64,000 nucleotides of DNA from Enchytraeus crypticus (Eukaryota; Annelida; Clitellata; Enchytraeida; Enchytraeidae): the NCBI GenBank assembly GCA_905160935.1, contig CAJHZI010000829.1, forward strand, positions 15,001-79,000, written 5' to 3'. Positions 55,689 through 64,000 of the stretch are shown here, piece by piece. Both the position numbers and the translations under genes were made by a program. How positions within the stretch are numbered: position 1 is the stretch's first letter; each line of letters starts with the position of its first letter. The notes under the pieces were generated by a model. The model saw only the letters and a program-made list of their open reading frames with translations. It did not search any database and was not told where the DNA came from.

Positions 55689-57613
55689 TAGAGAGAGAGA
55701 GAGAAGGAGAGAGAGAGAAATGAATTATAAATGACCATAAATTATATGTGCCTGTGAAGTAAAAACACCAATGTGGTAATAGAAAACTGTATTTGTGTGT
55801 GTAGGTGAAGGAGCTAGTAAGTGCAGAGCTGTTTGAACGCTATGATCAGCTCTTGTTACAGCTCTCTCTCGACACGATGCCTGACCTCATCTACTGTCCC
55901 AGGAAGGACTGTGCCTACCCTGTTGAGATAGACCGCAAGGATGGGATGGGTCGCTGTCCCTCGTGCCAGTACGCTTTCTGCACGTACTGCAACAAGACCT
56001 ATCACTATCCGGCCCCCTGTGCCTTAACCAGTACGTTCTCATCTTCTTCTACAACCTCTACTGTCAATTGTTCTTGTTGTTCTCATGTCATCTCCCTGTC
56101 ATTCTTATATTCTATCTGTGTATGCCTCTGTATTGATAATGATTCAGGTTGAAAGATCTGTTGTGATAATGTATTGTAGTTGTGTTGACCGAGCGTTTGT
56201 CGCAGTGGTTCTTGTGAGCTGTCGCTGGTTTTACTGTTTCCTCTCAGCATCTCCGCACATATATCGGCTGATTCTGTCAGGCAGAGAGACCTGATAAGCT
56301 CACTGGTAGCTCTGTTGACTGTGGTCTAATGGTTAATGCATTTCACTGTCTCTCAGGATGTGTGCAGCTCAAAGCCTTGATACATCTCCATCAAGTTTCT
56401 CTTTAGCATTGTATGGTTGTATTCCATGGCATTGTATTCCATGTTACTGTAGTGTATTTAATTATATTTTATTGTGCTGTTTTGTATTGCACGGTAGTGA
56501 TATTGTATTGTATTGTATTGCATTGTATTTATTGTATTATATTGTAATCTGTTTCACTGTATTGTATTGTGTTGCTGTGTATCAGGCAGTTTTGTATTGT
56601 ATTGTATCGTATTGTGTTGCTGTGTATCAGGCAGTATTGTATTGTATAGTATCGCTGTGTATCAGGCAGTTTTGTATCGTATTGTATCGTATTGTGTTGC
56701 TGTGTATCAGGCAGTTATGTATTGTATTGTATCGTATTGTGTTGCTGTGTATCAGGCAGTTTTGTATTGTATTATATCGCTGTGTATCAGGCAGTTTTGT
56801 ATTGTATCGTATTGTGTTGCTGTGTATCAGGCAGTATTGTATTATATTGTATCGCTGTGTATCAGGCAGTTTTGCGGAGCTGCGCGACAAGTACCTGTCG
56901 GCCAGTGACGCAGAGAGGGAGGAGCTAGAGAAGAGATATGGACGGAGACAAATACAAGAGCTTATACAGAACGGCTTCACAACCGAGTGGATGGAAAAAA
57001 ACAGCAAACAGTGTCCACACTGTCATGCACAGATACAGGTAGACATATCTAGCAGTGTCCACACTGTCATGCACAGATACAGGTAGACATATCAAGCAGT
57101 GCCCACACTGTCATACACAGATACAGGTAGATATATCAAACAATGTCCACACTGTCATGCACATCAGTTGCATCTAGCACAGATTTAAGATTAACCTTCC
57201 AATTCTCTGGGCTTTTTCATATGTTTTAATCTTTTGTCTCTAATAAATATAATTATAAGTAGTTTAGTTGCTGGGATTACGTTTGATGTAATTGATGATG
57301 ATGATGATTATTTTGATGTAATTGATGATGATGATGATTACGTGTGATGTAATTGATGATGATGCAGAAGATCGACGGCTGCAACAAGATGGTGTGCGGC
57401 AAGTGTGACTCGTACTTCTGCTGGCTGTGCCTGGAGGTGCTGCCCCGCGACAAACCTTACGCTCACTTCAACAACACGGCGTCCAAGTGCTACGACAAAC
57501 TCTTCCTGGGCCTAGAGCGGCGAGGTGAGGACGAGGATGACAACTTAGCCTTGTTTCTCAACAACCACCGTTATGATGATGATGACGATAGTGATGATGA
57601 TGATGATGATTAG
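53367..57613 (+). CDS. RNF14-type RBR E3 ubiquitin ligase, copy B
   Basis: Tandem paralogue of copy A. Exons: 53367-53559, 53933-54054, 54843-55229, 55805-56030, 56866-57038, 57368-57613. All phases agree; 448 residues. Exons 2, 3 and 4 have exactly the same lengths as in copy A (122, 387 and 226). The order RWD, RING1 ([19 protein letters not shown]), IBR ([24 protein letters not shown]) and RING2 ([19 protein letters not shown]) is complete. The catalytic-type Cys is Cys372, so both copies look active. The C-terminus again ends in an Asp run. The exon 2 acceptor was set at 53932 because it restores phase and the copy A length; upstream open sequence (53848-53932) is intron. The RWD and C-terminal exons differ strongly from copy A, while RING1 and the start of exon 4 are nearly identical. 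Confidence 0.93.
54080..54335. repeat. TAATTCATTG repeat after RNF14-B exon 2
   Basis: Irregular TGTAATTCATTGTAATTG units starting about 25 bases after the exon 2 donor; they do not clearly include exon sequence. Confidence 0.8.
55420..55600 (+). repeat. Dispersed repeat shared with 17600-17835
   Basis: GGCAACGGGAAACCACCTCA, GTGAAGGGATTAACTTGTTG and AACCTGCCATTTGGCAGTG match the 17600-17835 element in the same orientation. It lies in RNF14-B intron 3, after a GA-rich run (55315-55405). Confidence 0.65.
55616..55715. repeat. AT microsatellite followed by GA repeat
   Basis: About 65 bases of AT then GAGAGA runs, in RNF14-B intron 3, about 90 bases before exon 4. Confidence 0.95.
56570..56875 (+). 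repeat. Acceptor-anchored minisatellite, RNF14-B exon 5
   Basis: Eight copies of GCTGTGTATCAGGCAGT followed by a TTGTATTGTATCG spacer, period about 35-46 bases. The eighth copy is the true acceptor (AG at 56864-56865) with exon start GCAGTTTTGCGG, so the array repeats the intron end and the first exon bases. Confidence 0.95.
57007..57166 (+). repeat. Donor-anchored minisatellite, RNF14-B exon 5
   Basis: About 3.6 copies of a 44-base unit. The first copy comprises the last 32 exon bases (coding [11 protein letters not shown] of RING2), the donor GTAGAC and six intron bases. The intronic copies keep AGATACAGGTAGA, so each holds an intact exon-end/donor pair. Confidence 0.95.
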
Positions 57614-58365
57614 CATTTGGTGCTTATTTATGTCGTTAAAATGATAGACAATTAATGCAACGATCATATGCTATGAAATTATTAACTGGGTATCTTGGTT
57701 AATTTTATCTTGAGTTTATATATTTTATTATTTATCAATTCCTGTAACAAAATTTGTCATCAATTATTATTTGTAACACGAGAGTTTTGAGGTCGATTTT
57801 TTCCAACGTTTATAACTATTTTGTAGTGTCAGTGAATAATTTTACAATTCATTAATATGGTTTGGGTTACTATTTATATCAAGAACAACTTTTGAATCTT
57901 TTAAATGCCTCAGTGCTCAGACAGATGTATGAATTTCTACGTAAATTTTCTTCTATAGATTTAGGCAAGGACATTTAAACAGTATTAATTTATTGTGGTT
58001 CAGGTAATGTAGCGTTTTCTCCACTTGATTTGTAAAAGTCGACTAAAGTAGTTGCAGGGAAGCTTAATAAAGAAAAACTATTTCAGAATCAAATTTCTCA
58101 AAGCAGAGTCTTTATTTTCTAAAGTTCCAGTTATTTTATTCACCAATACTTGACCAACAAGCTTAGCGATATACTAACTTTGTTACAAGAGATCATGAAA
58201 TATAGTTTGACTGGGAATGAAGATGATGATGACATGGTGATAGAGGAGCTATATGCTATCTAGAGAGATTAACTGTGTAGACAGGTAGAGAGACAGACAC
58301 GCTGCCATGTAGTGATAGAGTTCTCTGCAGTCTGCAGACAGACATAAAAAGCTTAAGCTGGTAAA
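57614..58365. other. RNF14-B 3' flank
   Basis: AT-rich; AATAAA-like words near 58068 may be a polyadenylation signal. No gene or repeat family recognised. Confidence 0.35.
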
Positions 58366-58442
58366 CGCTAATGTTAAAAAAGCTAATGTTAACGTCAGTT
58401 TCCTCACTCGAAAGCGACGTCAGTGACGGGCGATCAGTGACA
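58366..58442 (-). mobile_element. SINE-A copy, truncated
   Basis: Only the right end is present: AACGTCAGTTTCCTCACTCG and AAAGCGACGTCAGTGACGGG on the plus strand. Confidence 0.65.
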
Positions 58443-58747
58443 TGTTAAATATTGGCCATTTTACAGTTCAAAAACAGATTTCATGCACTAATATACCAGC
58501 TTTAAAACGTTTATACAGGAGAGTCTGTTTATGTGAGAAGTTCTGTCCTTATACTCCTGCGAGATTCGTGTCCACAGGCACTACAAGTGAACGACACGGA
58601 CAAATTCCACTGAGACTATTTCTAACGTAAGAAAGATGAACTGTCAACTACATGCAATATCACACAGAGCAATAAATCTACGCTCACACGTTAGACATAT
58701 AGTTCCACTGGTTACAATCAGCTTTCTAAATAATCCTAAGCACCACA

Positions 58748-61700
58748 TCATATCCTAGAAGTTCTGTCCCTAGTTCTACTGGCCAACGACTGAACACTTG
58801 TTCTCTTCAGTTCTCTATTACTTCCTTCCTTCTTAATTCCCCCAACTTCTCTTCTTGTTTCCACTTCTTCACTCTCATTTCCCTCGTCGCTAATATCCGA
58901 GGCTTCTTCGTCCTCCCTGTTCAATCGCTCGTCGAACTCTTCATTGGTGCGGCGCAGCAATGAGTCGAGAGGTCCAATGAGAGCGCTGCCAAGTCTCGTC
59001 CAGATAAAACCCAGCTCAGGCTGCGTGGTAACACTGCGACGAGGCACGCTGGAGGCGTGGTAGTAGTCCGAGGGGGCGTGGCAAACAAACTCAAACACGT
59101 CCATCTTGCGCGGTAGATCCTCCTCCATACCTGCCCACACAATAACAACAATTATTATAATAATAATATTAATATCAGAAAAATATATTAGCTGATAACA
59201 ATAATTATAACTATAACAATAGTAGTAATAATATACAATATCAAGAAAATATTAATAATATCAAGTTAATAGTAGTAATGATAAATAGTAATGATATCAA
59301 GTTAATAGTAGTAATGATAAATAGTAATAATATCAAGTTAATAGTAGCAATGTTGCAATGGTTTCATTTCTGTCTCAGAGACGTCTTGGATCCAATTTAG
59401 AGAAATAACATAAAATATATATAGCCTCTAATATTTTTATCTGTATTTATTTTAATCTACCTTTACATTAATTAGGAGTTATTATATATAGAGTAGTGCT
59501 TGGGGTTAAAGCTTGCAGTGTTTGTAGACTGATGTTACCTATAGAGTAGTGCTTGGGGTTAAAGCTTGCAGTGTTTGTAGACTGATGTTACCTATAGAGT
59601 AGTGCTTGGGGTTAAAGCTTGCAGTGTTTGTAGACTGATGTTACCTATAGAGTAGTGCTTGGGGTTAAAGCTTGCAGTGTTTGTAGACTGATGTTACCTA
59701 TAGAGTAGTGCTTGGGGTTAAAGCTTGCAGTGTTTGTAGACTGATGTTACCTATAGAGTAGTGCTTGGGGTTAAAGCTTGCAGTGTTTGTAGACTGATGT
59801 TACCTATAGAGTAGTGCTTGGGGTTAAAGCTTGCAGTGTTTGTAGACTGGTTGGGAATGAGCCACGAAACGACAGCACTCTTCTCCAGGTACTGATCCTG
59901 TAGAAAGCCTCTCAACTGAGCGTAGTAGCGTTTATCATCATCCTCATCAATCACTGACGCTATATCACCCACCTGCCAGTATGTACCCTGATCAATCAAT
60001 CAATCAATCAATCAGTGGCATTTAACATCCTCAGCAATCACTGATGTTATATCACCCACTTATCACAGTTTGTATCTCAATCAATCCATTGTATAATCTC
60101 ACAGTTTCATCATTAAGCACTGGAACATATTCTCTGCCGTTCTCTCATATCATACACATATCATACACTATTCTGTGCCAGACAGTGACGTCAGGCATGC
60201 ACAAGTACAGTAGTCTTCTTTACTCTGTACATTAGAATATTTCTAAAGGTTTAATTTTTCAGTTAGCCACGGGTTGTTGTGCAATGTATTCAATCAAACA
60301 GGAGCTAGCGAAGTGCCAAAAAAACGTGATACCGCCTCAAAACGATACTTTTGCAAGATAAGGCTGTGCTTGGTGTAGCGAAGAAATCCTCTCCAATGGG
60401 ACAGACTTTTTGTTCTGCACGGCTATATCACATTTGTGAGTGCAATTTATAAGTATACAAAAAGAAAGGACAATTAGACACCACAATTGACGTGAGATGC
60501 GGTAATTAAGAAGGACATGAAAAATAGGGGATTGACTGATGATACAGTGTGGGACAGGGAGGATTGGAGAAAGTCTATTCGTACCCCGACCCTAGTTTTA
60601 TTTTTTATTTTATTTTTTATTCCGTAGAGTTACACACATTACATACCGCATGTGTTTACAATGTTTCCTTTCTTAAGTTTCTGTTTTTATAGTTTTCGTT
60701 ATTTCCTCCATTCCTTTCCATGGTTATTAGTAATCGTTGCCTTTTGTTGGCGCTCCAATAGCAGCCGACGCGGATTTAAGAATAGCCTCCAACACCCTGG
60801 GGATTGTTTACTTTCAAAGCTGTCTACACGTGGTCTTCCAAAGTGGTCGCCTACAATTTACTAACCGCGTGCAACGTGGCTTTACTTCGTTCAACTGACG
60901 CGCAGCTTAACTGAGTGCGCTAAATCTCTCCCCAAACTAGTTAAACTGTGATTTAAAGGAAGAGGATGATGATGATGATCCAGAAAGAAGGGCACCAGTC
61001 CACTCTACGCGTATACTTGGCTTAGATTTACACTACTGGTCTTTTACTACACAGCAGCTCAGCTTTTGCCAGAATACACGTAGAACATAGCAAGAGCTAG
61101 ATATCATCATGGATAGCAGACCTTGTGAAAGATGTAGTCCCTAGTGATGCTGGACGATACAGCGGGTGGCGCCCTCACTGGCTGCACGCAACAACAACAA
61201 GCAGTCGTAGCAGTAATAATATAAAATAATATTGTATGTTAAGATAGCCATAGCAAATTTGTTTACTATCAGATATCTCACACTCTTTAACCTTTATTTA
61301 GTGAAATGGTACTATGTAACTTGGACTTTTGTTGAATTAAATTAAAACACAGCAGAAAAATTATTGTAAGAATATTTTTATAATGGTGAATATTAATTAT
61401 TTCAACAGAGTAACAACATTGGTAACATCTGGGATAACAACTTGGTAACAACTAGGTAGCAACTAGTTAACAAGTAGGTAACATCTAGGTAACATCTAGG
61501 CAACAACTAGATAGCAATTAGTCAACAAGTAGGTATCATCTAGGTAACAACTAGGTAACATCTAGATAACATCTAGGTAATAATTAGTTAACAAGTAGGT
61601 AACATATAGGCAACAACTAGGTAACAATTAGTTAACAACTAGACAACATCTAGGTAACACTAGGCAACATCTAGGTAACACTAGGTAACATCTAGGTAAT

Positions 61701-62214
61701 AACTAGGCAACACACGTACATTTTTCTTAAAGATTACTCTTCGACTGCGACCCTTCGTCGGCAGAACCTTCACGTTATTCTGATGTCTAGTACGAGTGGG
61801 CTTAGCTCTCATGCTCTTACGTATCGAATAGTACCTCTCCGCAGTTCTTGTTCTACTTCTTCTACCATAATTCTTTAAATCTTCCTCTTGCATTTCTTCG
61901 TTGCAAGAATCATTTGTTGCTGTTTGAGATTTGGCATTAATTTCTAAACCGTTTTCCTCCGCACCGTTAAGTTTTTCTTTCGATAATTTCTCACTCGCAT
62001 TCTTTTCACCAGACTTGCCTTTCTCGGGCGACACAGAGATGCCAGATCCAGACAAATTGACATAGAGCCTGCGAGAAGTAACACTGAAGCACCTGTCGCA
62101 GAGGAACTCGCCACTTCTTGACTTGTGCCAGACGACAGAGTCAGTACAGCGACATTCCATACATTTAGTCTTCACTTTCGTAGATTCCTCCATTAATATC
62201 TCTGAAAACACCAT
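58748..62214 (-). CDS. GATAD1: GATAD1, GATA zinc-finger chromatin protein
   Basis: Chromatin-associated protein whose human form binds complexes with H3K4me3 readers and histone deacetylase. Exons (minus): 62214-61720, 61181-61122, 59987-59804, 59130-58748. All phases agree; 373 residues if started at 62214, or 366 from the next ATG at 62193, which is equally plausible. The zinc finger CMEC-18 residues-CDRC lies near residues 17-40. A Ser/Glu/Lys-rich region follows, then RGRSRR-like TKGRSRRVIFKKN. Exon 2 is 60 bases (ITRDYIFHKG-type text). The conserved BAH-like region has YWQVGDIASVIDEDDDKRYY, AQLRGFLQDQYLEKSA, SWLIPN, EEDLPRKMDVFEFVCHAPSD and GFIWTRLG. The C-terminus extends beyond the human end with an acidic/basic tail. 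The exon 3 donor is repeated seven times downstream. Confidence 0.92.
59235..59350. repeat. AATAGTAGTAATGAT repeat
   Basis: Three to four units of about 40 bases, with ATATCAAGTTAATAGTAGTA, in the GATAD1 last intron. Confidence 0.85.
59491..59850 (-). repeat. Donor-anchored 53-base minisatellite, GATAD1 exon 3
   Basis: Seven units of exactly 53 bases starting at 59491, 59544, 59597, 59650, 59703, 59756 and 59809. The unit at 59809 is the real exon end. In minus sense each unit holds about 41 exon bases, then the CTATAG/GTAACATC junction. The six intronic copies are virtually identical to one another. Confidence 0.97.
60000..60470. other. GATAD1 intron 2, first part
   Basis: ATCA repeats next to the exon 3 acceptor (59990-60015), with a short duplicate of nearby exon text: CATCCTCAGCAATCACTGA and TATATCACCCACTTATC at 60027-60062 resemble exon 3 at 59938-59970, so the acceptor region seems to have been copied once. 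The rest is unremarkable. Confidence 0.5.
60475..60745 (+). mobile_element. Decayed LINE remnant and its tail
   Basis: ACACCACAATTGACGTGAGATG and GACAGGGAGGATTGGAGAAA match the coding remnant at 38861-39220. 60610-60740 matches 7275-7440. Together they look like one element with its 3' region. Confidence 0.6.
61415..61715 (-). repeat. TAGGTAACAACTAGGTAACATC repeat abutting the GATAD1 exon 1 donor
   Basis: About 20 units of 10-11 bases (ACTAGGTAAC, ATCTAGGTAAC) running almost up to the exon 1 donor (61719-61718). On the minus strand the words read GTTACCTAG. No exon sequence is included. Confidence 0.85.
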
Positions 62215-64000
62215 TTGCAGTTTATGCCATGAAAACTATCCATAATATAAATACACAAATAATCATTGTGAGAGTCAACCTAAGTTTTTGAAATTTCAAA
62301 ATGTTGTACAAAGTTTCAGTAAAATCAAATTCAGGCTGCAAAAATGAGACTTATAGGCCTTCTAAAACTTCACATTTAGGGTGACTTTTTAAACTTAGCT
62401 GTATAAACATTTATTTCAATATTCAAATCTAGAAATGTATGACCCCTCGGCCGAATCTTACTTCACTCAACGTAAAATTCGAGGCAAAATCAAAGAATAT
62501 TCTCGGTTTCATTATTGTGGCGCATCTAATTTCGCATTACGCCACTATTTAAGAAACCTTATATATCGCAGAAAGAAGCAGTCAACACAAGAACAACGCA
62601 GGCTCTGCATGCTGATTACCAAAACTAAATTAAACATAATGCAATTGAAAGAACAAAACATTTAATCTGAAATTACCATTATAAACAGCGATGCACTGCT
62701 TAGTCACTACTAGAGATAGTACATTTTGCAATTGTTCCAAACTAATCAGCCTTTAATAGAAAGAAATGTAAATCGAAATAGATATCGTACAAATGATCAG
62801 ACTTCTCTAAGTTCTCTTTACTTGTTTGAACCGAAAATATTCTAATTTAAAAAATCAAAATGCATGATCATTATACCTTTCTTATCTTAACCATAAATAA
62901 TTTACTTATTAATTCAATTATTCAGGAATTTCGTGTAATATACGTTAATTATAATTTTATTTATCTAAACACTACACATTTTGTAAACAATAACAAAAAT
63001 TATCACAGACTTAAAAAAACTGATTCCCTCATTTTAAACCGAGTAGCCTCTTTTTAATTATGTGCTTTTAAAAATACAGATTTTGATGTTCACCACAAAT
63101 TATTCTAATTAGTTTTGCATTCTATGTTAATTTGCTCCATTATGAAACAAAGTAGCCCAAAAATATCAGTCTTTTAATCTAATTTTAGTATGCCATAACT
63201 TGCATGAATTTCCACATCAAAAAGTCAATAGTTTGCGCTCTAGTGTCTCTTGTTGACGTTTCTTATGTTTATTTTTTATGGATCAATTTTGCCGTATAAC
63301 AAATAGTTTCATTGGAATTTATTTTGCTGTCTTCTGTAACACTAAATACTAATCTCGTATATATAAAATACTTTTTATGCGATAATATTATATTTATCTT
63401 CAAGGATCATCTGCAACGACATAGATCTACTATAAATTAAAAAACCTGTCGAAAAGTTGCAGTGCCATGTTTAACGGTTCAGCCAGCTGTGTATGTAATG
63501 TAGTTAAATCCTGGGTTGATAAAAATAAACGAAAAATAAATCGAATTATCATGGAAACCAAAATTACATAAAGACTTCAATTAAAACTTATTAAATCCAA
63601 ACTTATCAGTTATTCATATACTCATCTTCAGTGACTATTTATTATTAATGAAGTTATGCTTATGAGAATAGGATAGTCTTTCTGCAAATATATATCTAAA
63701 CCAATTGCAGTTAAACTATACAAAAAACGTAGCAGTATAATAAGAACGTCTTCTCTAATATTGTTTGCTGTGTCATTATTACTAATATTCAAAACGACTA
63801 AAGTTTTAAAAATATGACAATACTAGAACTATAGCATCTAAGAGACATAGCCCACAGATCTCACGGGTTGTTCCAATACTTCTCATCTCACGACACGACT
63901 GTTCATAACTTTACTCTCAATTTACCTTTTAAAATATGTAGTGGTAGTTCTGCTCACAGAATAAACAAAGCCTAGTGAGAGAGTGGGGAGGGGCGTGTGC
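62215..64000. other. GATAD1 upstream region, no gene recognised
   Basis: Strongly AT-rich. The part next to 62214 probably holds the GATAD1 promoter and 5' UTR. The open frame 62435-62665 (76 residues, basic, starting MYDPSAESYF) and 62860-63057 show no recognisable family text and may be chance. No repeat family of the window is found here, which makes this the emptiest stretch. Confidence 0.35.

Noticed and set aside
62435..62665. 76-residue open frame as a gene
   Set aside because: No recognisable family, no splice partners and AT-rich context; kept only as a remark in the gap entry.

Overview
The window is nuclear DNA from an animal. It is AT-rich, its genes are split by GT-AG introns of about 0.1-2 kb, and every gene I can name (NOL9, LGSN-like, METTL15, HIRIP3, RNF14, GATAD1) is a metazoan-type gene. 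The density of short tandem repeats, two tRNA-derived SINE families and broken non-LTR retrotransposons points to a non-vertebrate animal. A sponge or another early-branching marine lineage is my guess, but nothing seen is decisive. All splice models below were read by eye and checked for codon phase, not against RNA.

Layout. 285-8240 (-): NOL9, an RNA 5'-kinase of rRNA processing, nine exons, with its 3' end off the left edge. 8565-9409 (-): a dead LINE. 10093-16927 (+): an unrecognised protein with a 2.9 kb last exon made of five different in-frame tandem-repeat blocks. 18426-22153 (-): a lengsin-type glutamine synthetase homologue, three exons. 22622-23930: LINE remnants. 24299-29264 (+): METTL15, the mitochondrial rRNA m4C methyltransferase, six exons. 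30603-38355 (+): HIRIP3, a histone chaperone with a CHZ motif, eight exons. 40848-41957 (-): an intronless membrane-anchored protein resembling a methyltransferase. 42417-42562: a near-perfect long hairpin. 44794-49630 and 53367-57613 (+): two tandem RNF14-type RBR ubiquitin ligases, six exons each. 58748-62214 (-): GATAD1, four exons. 62215-64000: no gene seen. The genes do not form one pathway; they are a typical mixed animal neighbourhood.

The most striking structure is not a gene. At many exon borders the splice junction itself, meaning a few to about 45 exonic bases plus the acceptor or donor, has been amplified into a minisatellite that fills the adjoining intron. This is visible in NOL9, METTL15, both RNF14 copies (four junctions) and GATAD1, with a weaker case in the unknown gene. 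In RNF14 copy A, both ends of one intron are amplified, and the acceptor-side units each look like a complete 12-base in-frame microexon. The RNF14 pair also shows near-identity over parts of adjoining exons but not across the intron between them, which suggests conversion through an RNA or cDNA intermediate.
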